Source: Pogona vitticeps (Eukaryota; Chordata; Lepidosauria; Squamata; Agamidae). From it: a stretch of DNA of 64,000 bases. Below, piece after piece: positions 51,331 to 63,587 of the stretch. The DNA lies in contig NC_135783.1 in assembly GCF_051106095.1 (NCBI RefSeq), positions 59,057,447 through 59,121,446 on the forward strand, given 5' to 3'. Position 1 is the stretch's first letter. Every line of letters starts with the position of its first letter. The position numbers and the translations under genes were made by a program. The notes beneath the pieces are model-generated. The model was given only the letters and a program-made list of their open reading frames with translations. It made no database searches and was not told the DNA's origin.

Positions 51331-52910
51331 CCCTATTTAAAAAATAGATACAGGTTTAATATGTGGAATAAAAAGTTGGTTGATTTCAGGTAGAGTTGTG
51401 TTCTGAAACTTGTCTTGAATGGCAGAGATACACAACAAAGTGATAATAAAGTACTTTAAGTGTGTACAGAGTAATTTCAGCTATCTCCACATACTGAGGG
51501 ACAGGGCTTGTAGGTCAAAGGATCTCCCAGCACACAGTAAGAATAAGATCTGATTAGAAATAAACAATCCGCATTGCAGATGGTCAATCAACACATGTCT
51601 CATCAATAAGATATAAATGCACGATAGTTCTAAACATCAGAGCATTTGAGACCAAAGCACAGTCAGTTTTGATTCTCCAGCTCTTGACGATGTAGAAAAT
51701 CATTCACATTTCATAGCAGTGGGGGATATAAATCATTATTACTTCTGGATGGCATTGTGATCACTGGCACCACACAGCATTTCTGACACTGGATTACGAA
51801 TTCTTATTAGCACCATTGTAGTAAACATCCCTTAGGGCCAATATTCCCTTAAATTCACTTTACTGCAGACTTTTTAAATTCAGCAATATAACTCACACAT
51901 CTTCATTTAACTCCCTGGAGCATAAATCAGAGGGTGTTATACCCTGGGTGCAAGGGATGAATGTAGCTAATCTCATTCTTTAGCATACCTTCTAAGTGGC
52001 CTTAAAAATATTATGTTCCCTTTCATTTGTAGACTTGGCCGGCCTGCCTGCCTGTGTGAGTGCTTTTACACCAGTTTCCATAGCAACTGGCTCTATTGTA
52101 TTTAAGACAGTAGAAGAAAAGGATTCATGTGGATCCAACACCTTGTGGCAGCTCTTATGGCGCATTGTCCTCTTATTTCCTGCTCTAATTTCTTCCATTC
52201 CTGCTCCTTCGGAAACTGTCCCTGCTGCTCAGTGCCTCAGATCTGGGAGGGGTGGGAGAGCTATGAATTTTATTATAATTGCTAATCCTTCTTTAAGTTC
52301 TTCATGGGTAGAACGTAATGCCACAAAGCCAATTAAAGTGCTTGTTAAAGTTGGGTGCCCTTAAATAATTATATCAGAAGACTTAAGTGATTAACACTGC
52401 ATGGCATCCATTAAAAAACTAGCTATGGAGCAAAAAAAAAAAAGGAACATTTTCACAGAAAAATATCCCACATGAAGAGATGTTGCTATCTTACCATCAG
52501 CTTGATCCAGCAATAGCTTTTTATAGGAACACTCAGCTTTTGCATGCCATCCTTTGCCTCAGCCTTTTCTGTATCATTGGCCAGGGATAGAGAATGCGTG
52601 GTTTCCCAGATGTTGGATGGCAATATTTCTGCCCATTGACTATGCTGGCAAAGACAGCAGCTCTTGGCTAACTCCCCAGTAGAAAAACTGAGGGGACAGC
52701 AGATTCTGTGGAAACAACCACCTCAATGTGATCCTGCCCTGTTAGAACCAGCTTTGTTCACCCCTGACTTTTCCCATAGAAGGGAAATGGTGAATGGAGC
52801 CTTTGGGAACCACCACTATAAGGTGCAGGTTGCCTTTGCCTTCATCTTTTTCTCAGGGGTAGACTACAACCCTTGGAACATGTCAGAACAAGAACTGCAG
52901 CCAGAAATAT
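51331..52910. other. Repeat-poor segment with an RFX-type X-box
   Basis: No gene is recognised. The segment 51990-52370 is free of known repeats, and an open frame (51996-52364) runs across it without a recognisable domain. It contains GTTTCCATAGCAAC at 52074-52087, an X-box-like inverted repeat bound by RFX factors in other vertebrates. Confidence 0.45.
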
Positions 52911-53037
52911 TCATAGCTCAGTGGCTTAGATATCTGGCTGTGGAGCCAAAGGTTGGGAGTTCAGTTCCCCACTATGCTGCCTTGACAGGGTCTGGACTTA
53001 ATGATCCATAGGGTCCCTTCCAGTTCTGCAATTCTCA
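52911..53037 (+). mobile_element. tRNA-derived SINE (second type)
   Basis: The A-box-like tagctcagtgg at 52914 and B-box-like gagttcagttcc at 52957 sit about 43 bp apart, as in a tRNA. The body then runs gacagggtctggacttaatgatcc and ends ccttccagttctgcaattct. It lacks tRNA folding past the head, so it is a SINE and not a tRNA gene. Confidence 0.8.
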
Positions 53038-53961
53038 GATATTCTAAGGTATTTCCCATTTCTCAGCAGGGATTTAGGGGAGGGAATATTCAACCAGGCC
53101 TCAGTGGCCAGATGAGAAAGTCTCCTAATCCAAACACAGTAGGTCAGGCAGGGTTCACCATACCTACTTTAAGATAGTGCAAACACAAAGATCTGTGCTG
53201 TGGATGTGTTCTTTTAAAAAGGAATTGGCCTGGGGTATTGCTTGCCAGGAAGTATTTGCATGGAAGCTACAGAGAAATGGATAGAAACTGTGAAAGAGTG
53301 CTACCACACTAAGATGGTGCCTCTGTGAATTTCAGCAAAGCTTATGTGAAGGACCCTCCCCCAGTGTGTTTTTGGAAGAATTTCTATGACTTTTCATAGT
53401 GTTCTATGGCAAGAAACTAGCTGCTAAGTTCTACCTCTATAGCTCTCCCTGTTGTCCCATTCTTGCTAAATGAGCACACAGCATTCATTTCCCTTGCTTG
53501 TTGCCTGTTGAATATTAGGTCCTTCCCCCTTCAGCTTATAAAGTGCCAGATTCCATTCACTTTGTTCCCACTCATCCCCTCCACGCAGACTGTCTGTTCT
53601 TGCAATGGAATGTTATCTAGTCAAGTAACCTATTAAGTTCTCCAGGTCAATTTCAGAATGACAAAATGGCCATAGACAAATCCCACGTATAAAGGTGGTT
53701 TGTAGGTTTCTAGGTAAGAGGCTGGTGCCTTAACGGTGGTTGGTCATGACCAACAAGTATACAGACCTCTTCCCATGGATCAATGCATTGTTATGAGGAA
53801 TACTTTTGCTGTGGCCCACACTATTTGTACAAATACTACTGTAGTTTAAAAATTGGGTATAAAGTATCTGATAGAATAATTAATTTCCCTTTAGTGGAAT
53901 TATGCCACTTTCCATCAGTAACTTAGATACTTTCATTTCATTTCATTTCACTTTCTTTCAC
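53038..53961. other. Intergenic, nothing recognised
   Basis: No gene, RNA gene or identifiable transposon is seen. Confidence 0.45.
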
Positions 53962-54046
53962 TTTATGTATGTATGTATGTATGTATGTATGTATGTATGT
54001 ATGTATGTATGTATGTATGTATGTATGTATGTATGTATGTATGTAT

Positions 54047-54093
<47 letters not shown>

Positions 54094-54180
54094 TATCCCG
54101 CCTATCTGATCTTGCGACCACTCTAGGCAGCTGAATGGGTTATAAATAAATATTTATTTATTTATAACCCACCCTAATAT
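53962..54180. repeat. (TATG)n-(TTTA)n microsatellite at LINE 3' tails
   Basis: About 20 TATG units switch to about 12 TTTA units ending at 54093, then tatatcccgcctatctgatc and tataacccaccctaat follow. These are the minus-strand forms of two L2-type LINE tails, so the TTTA run probably grew from a LINE's AAAT tail. Confidence 0.8.
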
Positions 54181-55557
54181 TTAGGGCAGCCATACGGTTC
54201 AGTCCAGGCAAAACAGAATTCCTTTGTCATAGACTCCTCAGTGTGAAACTTACTTTCACAGACATGGCAAACTGATAATAGGGTTTTACAGGCTTCTTGG
54301 GATATGTTTCAACATTATGTCTTTTACATACATCCAGGCATTGGTGGGATAGTCAGTTTGTTACAGATTCTATTTGATTTTGCCATTATTAATACTTTTC
54401 TCTCTTCCCTTCCCTTCTCTTTTCTCAATAAAGGCATTGCTCTTGAATTTGAGCCCTCGGTATCAGTTTGAAACTAGAAGAAAATGAAAATCTGAAGCTC
54501 CATACCAGAAATACTGAATCCCTAACAATACTTCTGCTGTGCCAGTTCATCTTTTTGTCTGACTCACTAGCTAAGGCTTTGGCAGCATTCCAGGATGGAG
54601 CAGGGGAAGAAGGGGGAGTGGAGACAGCATCCTGAGCATAGCAAATGCCTGATTTTGATCTGTGGTCCCAAGCACTCATTTCCACTTCACAGACTCTACT
54701 GAGCCGTGCCACAGAGAACAAATCCCAGTAGTGGTGGGAGGAAAGATGAAAGCCAAAAAGAGCCTGCATTTATTAAGCTGTTTTTCTTTCACTGAAAAGA
54801 AGCATTTATCAGTGATTTCATATATCATGTGAGAGGTGGCTCCCTGCCAGTTTCCAGGGATCCAAACAATCCGCTGACATCATATGCTAACTATAGAGCT
54901 GCTTTTGCTTGAGGTGAATAAATAATGCAGCTGCAATGGCAGAGGTCTTCAGTGACACCGTTTTTTATTATGGTGGAGCTGTCGGGCTTGAAGAATCATT
55001 CTTAAATGCAACAAGAAAAGCCAGTTGCAGCATTCGGAACATTTATCAAAAGGAGCTGATGGAGGGCAGAATCTTGGCATGTTCTGCCGGAAGGAATTGA
55101 GCGTAAGCAACAGAAAAAGTGCACAGCCTGGTTCCAAGGGATAAGTAGGTTGCTTCTCTGTAGGAAATGTTGCTGGAGGAAGGGGCTTTTTTTGACCAGC
55201 TCCAGGAGCATTGTAGAATTATAGCTAAAGTGCTGTCACTCTTGCCCCCTCCAGTCAAATAAGATGAAAAAATAAATAAATCTGTGCCTGCCTCAGGGGT
55301 AGGATGAGTCCCTTCAGGATGCCTTGCAACTGCTTCAAAAGGCATCTCAGAAGACAAGAGAGACACTTGTATCAGGGAACAAGGGACTACGTGGGCCTTC
55401 TGCTCTAATGCAATTCCCAGTAGTGTAGCTATGTTAATCTGTTGCAGCAATGAAAAGTCTGGTAGCCCCTGACTAGCAAATTGGATTTGGCGGCAGCAGC
55501 TCACGGAAGTTTTTGCCAAGCAGAATGTGTTAAGTCTTTTAAGTTCCTTCCAAGACG
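54181..55557. other. Intergenic, nothing certain
   Basis: No gene is recognised. 54890-55100 is repeat-poor with a tgaataaataatgcagctgc start and might be conserved non-coding sequence. Confidence 0.4.

Positions 55558-55652
<95 letters not shown>
55558..55652. repeat. (TTG)n microsatellite, about 95 bp
   Basis: About 31 uninterrupted TTG units. Confidence 0.97.
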
Positions 55653-56866
55653 ACAGGAATATGTAGAGCAGGAAGGATGAGTTTTGCAAAAGACTGGGGC
55701 ACCCTCTGGTAAGGCTATGGATTGTGGGCATTCTGCAGGGAGATTCTGATCATCATGCATGCAGTTATCCAGCAGGTGGTAACAGAGAAACAAAGGTGGT
55801 AGGCAACTGTGGAGGTGGAAAAGACAGATTATTTTTATTCTTCCTTTCTTGAGAGATTTGCAACTACTGGGGCCACATTTCCTGATTGTGCAGAAGTGCT
55901 TGTGACTGGTACAGATTGTAGTGCCTTCCTTAAACACTGACTGTCAGCACGAGGGAAACTGGTCGAGGGTCAGAGGAAGTGTCCATATCTGAAGCATTAT
56001 AGCCATTTTGGATATCATACAATTGAATGGCCTCAAGTGGTGCGTTTTTTTGTTTTTCTTGGGTTTCTCAATACTAGCACGAACCCTGTTTATTGCACAC
56101 TTTCAGACCTCCTGTTCTGGTTGGCTAGCTTGTTTTTTATTTGGCACTAGTTTGAAATTGGAGGCTGTTTCTATACATGGAGCTTACAATAACTCTTTGT
56201 GTGAATTTGTATAGAAACCAGTGGCCTCAGAAGTACCTGCCCTCCTCATTTTGCTTCACACTGATACCTGTCAAGCATAACGATATTCATTTGCTTGTAA
56301 GTCTGTCCCTCAAAGTGATGATTATCAGCCACTCTCTTCCCTCAAGCAATGCCTTCACCTTTTCCTACTAAGCAAATCTGGAAGGCTTTGGACTTCCCCT
56401 GTCCAGGGTTGCACCATATTTTTTACATGTACATCAGATGCGATTGGAATGCCATTTCCAGCATCCTCACCATTGCCAGTGGAACTAGCACAGATTGGAG
56501 TGGCAGCCCAGCAACATATGCTGGGTGACTGTTGTCTCAAAGTAATAAACACCCACCCACATGTCAGTTTCACCTCCCTCCATTGAGTCTGGTGAAATGG
56601 ACAGGGCTCCACATTGCCATGTTGCTTTCTCCTCTATGCTACCCTGTGAAATTTAGATGTCCTGACCTGAAGAATTGGTTGACAAAAAGGAATGTGTATT
56701 TCAGGATGGTATTGGTTCTAACATAAGTTCTAACATACAATTTCTGTGGTCCTGAATGCTGATTTAGGGTCTGATGTGCCATTATTGTGTTAAGATGCAC
56801 TGGATCTTTAATTTAATACTGTACTGCCATACTACCACTGTGGGTAACTGTTGAATATGAGTGCAT
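55653..56866. other. Intergenic, nothing recognised
   Basis: No gene or identifiable repeat is seen. Confidence 0.45.
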
Positions 56867-56879
56867 TAATGCTACACAT

Positions 56880-56987
56880 CGTCGTCGTCGTTTAGTCGTG
56901 TCCGACTCTTCGTGACCCCATGGACCAGAGCACGCCAGGCCCTCCTATCTTCCACTGCCTCCTGGAGTTGTGTCAAATTCATGTTGG
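56880..56987 (-). mobile_element. BovB LINE, very short 3' end (copy D)
   Basis: Only the last 108 bp of the element are present (tggtccatggggtcacgaag, cggacacgactaaacgac), ending in an expanded ACG tail. A perfect 13-bp duplication, TAATGCTACACAT, flanks it at 56867-56879 and 56988-57000. Confidence 0.92.
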
Positions 56988-57000
56988 TAATGCTACACAT

Positions 57001-58445
57001 AGTATACATTTAAACACAGAGATCTGATTATAGACACAAGCTGATCAAAATCGGGGTTGGGGAGATAGAACTGGTCTTTGTTTAGATATACCAGTTTAGG
57101 AGGTTTGGATACTGCAGGATTGGCATACAAATCAGAGACCCACAACTCATTTCTGCAGCAGATATAGTATTTTAAATGGTAATAAAAGGCCTTATCAAAT
57201 ATCAACAAATAAAAGAGCAAATTCATACTCCATTAAAATAATTATTGTGTAAAATGTAATGTCCTCTAATATTTGTTTAATGTTACTCCAGTCATGGTGG
57301 AGAGAAATAAGCAGTACAGCAAAATGTAGGCTGTTGATGTGACTTCAATAAGCAATGAACCATTCAGTCAAATAATTTGTAGAGCCTGGAACAATGTTCA
57401 GACGGAACAATAGAATGATTGCATGCTCATATAGCTACATTAGGATTCCCCCCCCCCCCGAGCATCTATATTCATATTTATTTTGCAATGCTACCTCTTT
57501 GCCATCCTGCTGGTATTTATATACATACCTATATGGATGCATTACAGGTCTCAATAAATGATTTGTATAAAAGGAATCACACTTTGTACGCTAAGCTTGC
57601 TTGGATACTGGTATTAAGGCACAGGAGATTCCTGTCACTGTTGTACACTGGAATTTAAAAAAATACATCATTTGTGGTCTGTTACGAAGGCTGCATTGTG
57701 GAGAAACCAAAAGGTACTGCTGAATGTGGGTCTCAGTTCTAATCCAGATCAATAGAAATAACAGTTTTGTAAATTATGTAATAATGGACAGAATTCTACT
57801 GGTGTTTGCATAAGCTTTGTATAACTTGCTACAGCTAATTGCACCTAATTGATGAGCTTCTGGAGCATGGCCTACACAAACCTTACATGAATATCAATAG
57901 ATTTAAGCCAGCAATTAGGTGTAGATTTTGATTTATGCTGATTCTCCCAGGGATGTCCAGGAATAAAGTATATGTGTTCTGTGTAATGGTGCCACCCTGC
58001 AGAACTATGAACGATAAACAAACAGTCTAAAAAGAGAGTTGTTCTCCTGTATTCTGTGTGGCCACTTAAATCACACAGACCTGAATTCCCTGGTGTGACT
58101 TCACAGCGAGTGAATGTGAGTGGATTTGCTTTTCCCTTGCTGTGTAGTTGCACCCTTGCACTATCCTTGCAGGCTGCCCAAAACCACACAACTGGCAGGG
58201 TGCAAAACTCACTCAGCCCCACCTGCTCTAGTAGAGGCCATCTCAGCAGGCTGCTCTCTGAGGAGACATGCCTGACCTCCAGCTCTGCATCAGGCACTCC
58301 ATAAATGATTTAAGCCATCCCAAATCTAGGGCCTTGCTTTGGACCAGATGCTTTTGAATGGTACTGGGTGGCTTAGTGGCTGCCCATTTATGGCTTCATG
58401 TGCACCACATGCATCCAACAGGCTCTGCCACTTTCTTACCCATGT
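57001..58445. other. Intergenic, nothing recognised
   Basis: No gene or identifiable repeat is seen, apart from a C run at 57451-57459. Confidence 0.45.
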
Positions 58446-58637
58446 TGATGTTATGTACCTTCATATCGGACCCAACTTACAGTGACCCTAGCAGGACTTC
58501 CAAAGTAAGTAAGATGTTGAAGGAGTGGTTTCTGGAACTGCTCCCCAAATCCATTTCCATGGCTGACTGGGAATTTGAACCCAGGCTTCCTGAGTCTTAG
58601 GCTGTCTTTCTCTCTGTCCACTATACCACACGGGTAT
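58446..58637 (-). mobile_element. tRNA-derived SINE
   Basis: On the minus strand the head near 58637 (gtggtatagtggacagagag) and the B-box-like gggttcaaattccc are followed by a tail ending near tccgatatgaaggtac, matching the family of the copy at 15880 in the opposite orientation. Confidence 0.7.
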
Positions 58638-60728
58638 CCTTTCTCTCCTATAGATTAATTTAAATCAGGGCTTAAAACTAGTCTATAAGGCAGGAGACTA
58701 GGTGGCGAAACTTTATGGCCTGTACCATATCAGACAGTAGTATATGTGTTGAGGGGGGAGGGGTGCTAAATCAATATATTTTTGACTGTTTCCCCACTAG
58801 AATGAATTTTATATTCTTTGAAAACAGGAGATAATAATTTGGGGAAAGTGGCTCGACTATCCTTTTCCTTTATTTCCAGTGTTGTATGTTTAGTGGGTTT
58901 GGCAGTTATCACTAGAATGAGGCGGTCACCTTCCAGAGCTTGGAAAGTTACTTTAAAGACAAATGAATATAAAGATGTGCCGAAGCCAGCTATCAATAAG
59001 TAGTGGTAGAATGATGCTCTGGGATTGTAAAAATTGCTGTCCAAGCTCTGCTCTAGGCATCTTATTTGAGGTGTCATGAAAGGGCAACACACTGATATCT
59101 ATTTCATTGTATTTGTGTTACACGGGTGAAACCAGAGGATATACTTAGCACGTTTTTAGCAGGACCTCAAGTGGTCAAAACAACTCTCTCTTACACCATG
59201 TGGTCTTCCTCACCAATGTGTCTTGCCTTTAGCATGCTTTGCTTTGTATTCAGTTTGCAAGTCTAATTGCTAAGGCACAGATCTCTGAGAAAATCTTGTT
59301 GTGAGAGGGAAATGTTTTAGTATGGTTCTGCCTAATATCTGGTTTAATCCTGCAGTTTTCTCTTTCAGGTATCAGAATTACTTGACCAGCCTTGAGTATT
59401 ATGCATGTAGGACAGAGGGGCATTTGCCATCCCACTTAAAGCAGAAGAGTGTATTTAGCCGACATTATGTGCACCCACACAAACACACAGCAGAATTCAG
59501 ACATTCAACTAAGTCTGCTATCTGATGTTACATAATTCAGACTCCTTTATTGTATGTCTTGTGTAGACCAGCCTTGAGTTCTAGTAAATGTGGACTTCAG
59601 GCAGTATTGGGGTTGGAAAAGTTTTTTTTTTAATTGGAATGCTGGTTCCAGAATCTCACATCCATTACAGTCAGTAAGCAAAACAGCTGTAAGGGCATGC
59701 CAAGAAATACTGACTTAGAGTCAATAAGGAGAGACACCCAAGAACAATTAATGCTGACAGGTTTTGGGGTCAGCACAGAAAAGGCTCTGCTCTGTCCCAT
59801 TGTTGTTCGTATAGCCTGGATAATAGTGGCTTCAAGCCAGGTCTTCCCCTGCTGTCTAATCTGATTTGACTTGGTAGAGGCAGCTTCTTCAATAGTATGC
59901 AAACAACTTGCACAGATTTCTTTGGATTATATTTGGAGAGTTTTGGAATTTGTTTAAGGGTTAGAAGAGGTAGAGCATGTCTTTGGCAGTATGATTCACT
60001 TCAAATAAGGGCTGTGATTGTCTGATTATCTTAATTAGTCCCAGCATAAGGTGGGTGTGTGCAGTCAGAAAGTGTCTTTTGTAGTGTAGCAGGTTTACCC
60101 AGAGTATTTGCATAACCAGGCTTATAGCAAAATCCAGGGCATGCTTCTTGGAATTTCATCCCATCATACTACTGAGCAAGAGTGGATGGGATTGGGCTGT
60201 TAATAGCTGATCCACCTCCCTTTTGCAAAATCAAGATGATGTGATAAAACAAACACTGTTTCAATATTTCAACCTCTTACCTTCTTTTCTGGAGAACCAC
60301 TAGGACCAGAGTCTCAGAATCTTCCATATTTATTAAAATTAAAAAGATAGCTTTTTAAAATAATAATGACATAAGGAGGCTTCTAATTGAGCCTTTTCAG
60401 TAAGATTCTAAGTATCTCATGTTTCAGTCCTGCAGTCCTGCACAGACTAATATGCATATATTTGTGTTGTACATAATATGTCCGTAGGCCAATTGATTAC
60501 TTTACACAAAAACTCCATGAGAAGGCAGATGAGACCAAGAGATTGTGTTAGATTCAGTGGCCTTTTGTAGTTGAGGAGGGGGCATGCCTTCCCCACAAAG
60601 GTGAGGCCCATACCTAGTAATACCCCAGCATGGAAATAAGTACATTTCACACTAGTCTTTATTAAAGCTAATTGATATTGGATACTGATGTTTAGAAACA
60701 ATGCCAGTAGCTTGTTTAGTAACATTTT
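58638..60728. other. Intergenic, nothing recognised
   Basis: No gene or identifiable repeat is seen. Confidence 0.45.
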
Positions 60729-60922
60729 GTTGTTATGGCCTTCAAATTGGAACCAACTTGTAGCAACCTTATCAGGGCTTTCAAGTTAATTGAGATATAT
60801 ACAGAATGATTTTATCAGTTCCACATCCCCAGTGACTTTCCATGCCTAAGCAAGGATTTGAACATAGGACTCCAGAGTCCTAGTCCATTACTCTATCTGT
60901 GACTGCACCATTCTGGGTATCC
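60729..60922 (-). mobile_element. tRNA-derived SINE
   Basis: On the minus strand: head near 60920, ggactctggagtcctatgttc, ggaaagtcactgggg and a tail ending ccaatttgaaggcc, the same family as 58446-58637 and 15880-16072. Confidence 0.7.
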
Positions 60923-63470
60923 CTTTTTGCAACACTATACATTGCACTAGTCTCCTATCTTGCAGGAAGAGTGAGGCAACCATTTCTAAAAGTAAAGGAA
61001 AGGAATAAGAATTGGAACAATAGGGCAGCTTGTCTTGCTGCTAGGAAAAACCTGCTGGATTTTTTAAACTAGCCTAGCCCCAAGCTTGCACTCAGGAGAT
61101 GTGTTGCATTAGAACTCCCATCACCTGCACCCCACATTTCTGGGTGTTGTAGGGTGTGTAGTCTGGCACATCTTGGGAGCACAAGTCTGGGGAATGCTCT
61201 TAAACAAACACACTCACAATGGGAGATGTGTGCTTTATATTGAAATGGTGAAGCATATATTCTCCAAAGAAGAAATGGAAACGATGAAATACTTTGAAAT
61301 TCAGACAGTGCTGTATCAAAGGGTACTCATTTTTATTCTTAGTCTCCAGCCCCTAAAGCTCTGAGAACAGAGAAGCACCCTAGAAGAGGATTTTTTTTAC
61401 AAAAATCTAAAACTTTAAATTGCACACAACAGTACAAAATGTTGTGCAAATGAGTTATCCAGGATATCACAGGCACTATCCAATATGGTTTCCAACCATT
61501 TTATTCAATCCGTATTTTGATGATAGTGTTGCAGTGAGTGAGTGAAGGTCCCAGTTTCTCATAATTATCATCATTTCTCAGCAGCAAGGACGTGTGTGTC
61601 TTGATTGGCAAAGCACTTGCCAGAGGTGGGCTGGTTGGCTGACTTGTACCAAGGCACTGTTTGCTTGCAACAGCAGCAACGTAGAGGTGTGTACATGGCA
61701 TCCACAAATTATGCAGGGCACATGTACAACCCAGAATCAGTTCACAAATACCTTAAGTATGAAGAGGCCCTAAGCCTTCCCAGAAACTCACATGGTCTTT
61801 TTCTAGGCCTCATGTGAGAAACTGTGTGGGAATCAGTTGAGAAAGGATCCAGCTTCCGCCCTGACTGCTTGTCTAAGAGTCTGCAGTGGCCTCCTCTCGT
61901 CCCTATGAGGAACCCTTTATTACATTCCTGAATGCTTGCCTGGTGTGTTATGCAACTGGGAGAACCAGTCAAGAAGTTGACTCTGTTCCCCCTGGGCTGT
62001 GGGGAGTGACTCAATCTGGCTCACCTGTTGTGATTCAAAGTCATCATCAGCTCGGCATTTGCCACATGGCAACACTTCTTTTCAGAACCTGGAAGTGTTA
62101 CCTTTTTTTGGAGGAACATAATTCCTGAAATGCCCCAACCAATAGCCACGCTCACTGGGGGAACTCTGAAATTTGTAGTATGAAAAAGCAAGTTTTCCAG
62201 GTAGTGCTTCTTGTCTATCCAGTATGCTTGGTAGCTCTTTGTGCTGACTTCTATTTTGGGCACAAATATTCACACCTCCCTCTTTACCCAAACACAGGGG
62301 TCCCATTATCACTCATGGATCTGAAGGCAATATCTTCAGTTCCATGTACTTTCCCTTTATGCTTTAATTAGGAGTCCTAACAAGTTCCAGATCTCTGCAT
62401 TTTTGCCAGTATTTCCATTTGAATAATAACTATAATGAAACTACCTGGATAAACATGCTGATCTTTTTCTTATTTTTCCATTAGCTGTTTTGTTCAAAAT
62501 GCTTAGCATTAACCACAAACTCTCACTTGGAGAAAAATATCATTTCCTCCTGCCATATATTTTATATATCCACATGAAAAAAATGGAGTAAAATATATTT
62601 GTGGACTTGATGCTATTTCAGTTACATTAGAGGAAATATTTTGCAATGTTTTAAAAGGTATTTATTAAAACAAGCGTGACTTCCCCCCTCCCCCTTCCTT
62701 TCACTTGCCTCCCCGGGTAGGAACAAGTTGCCTGCTACAGGATGGGCAGAGCAATGGACTTGGCTCTCCAGATGTTTGGATTGCTGCTCCCATCATTAGT
62801 GCCAGTGACTGGTCAGAGTTGAGTCTGAAACATCTGGTGGGCATTAGGTGCCCAAGAACCATTAAGATATCATAGCAACTATAGTTGAATGCTTGAAGTG
62901 GCTAGTGCTTGCTCTGACCAGAATAGGAGAGGGAAAGGGAAAGTGCACAAAGGAAAATACCAAAGAAGGCAGCATTCCTGAAAAGACTGCCAGAGAGTTA
63001 AAATGGACCATGCTGGTGATAATGCCTGCATGTTATGCAGGCACACACAAAGCCCATCCTAGAGGCCCAGCCAGGCTCTTCACACACATAGAACTAGGAA
63101 TAAGGCACAGGCCAAGAGGCCTTGGAGTGCTACCTGTTAGAGCAGGGAAGATGCATGCTGTAGAATGAGATTGTTCAGATCCGCTTATTATGGGTGGAAC
63201 ATTTTAACCTCAGCCTTTCAATGGAAGGAAGACATGCAGCCACACGGCAGCCACAGGCAAGAGATCTATCTGCAAAACAAACATGTGTAAGGAGATCACT
63301 GATGCAAATGCACATGGGATTCCTCCCGGAGCTTTCATAATAGTCATTGTTAACTGAAATGGGAATGGTCAGTACAGTTGTGAAACCATACAAGTGAGTG
63401 CAAACATGCTTCCAGTGTTCATTGTTCAGGTCACCGCAGGAGCAAATAAAGTGTACACACAGGCACACTA
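60923..63470. other. Intergenic, old repeat words only
   Basis: No gene is seen. Copies of the old palindromic repeat lie near 61105-61195 and 62757-62875. Confidence 0.45.
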
Positions 63471-63490
63471 TTCTCTCTCTCTCTCTTTCT

Positions 63491-63579
<89 letters not shown>

Positions 63580-63587
63580 AGAGAGAA
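63471..63587. repeat. Compound microsatellite (CT)n-(CA)n-(GA)n
   Basis: CT units (63471-63522, with a small interruption) run into about 27 CA units and then about 6 GA units. The CT and GA ends are complementary. Confidence 0.95.

Noticed and set aside
52911-52985. tRNA gene
   Set aside because: A- and B-box words are present, but the stems do not fold and the body continues as a SINE.
53902-54126. Frame with YVCM and FIYL repeats as a membrane protein
   Set aside because: It is a translation of the TATG and TTTA microsatellites.
54415-54470. LTR R/U5-like piece (AATAAAGG followed by TTGAGCCCTC)
   Set aside because: No TATA box, terminal repeat or primer site accompanies it.
55481-55937. 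Frames coding for poly-Cys, poly-Val, poly-Thr and poly-Asn
   Set aside because: Translations of the TTG microsatellite.
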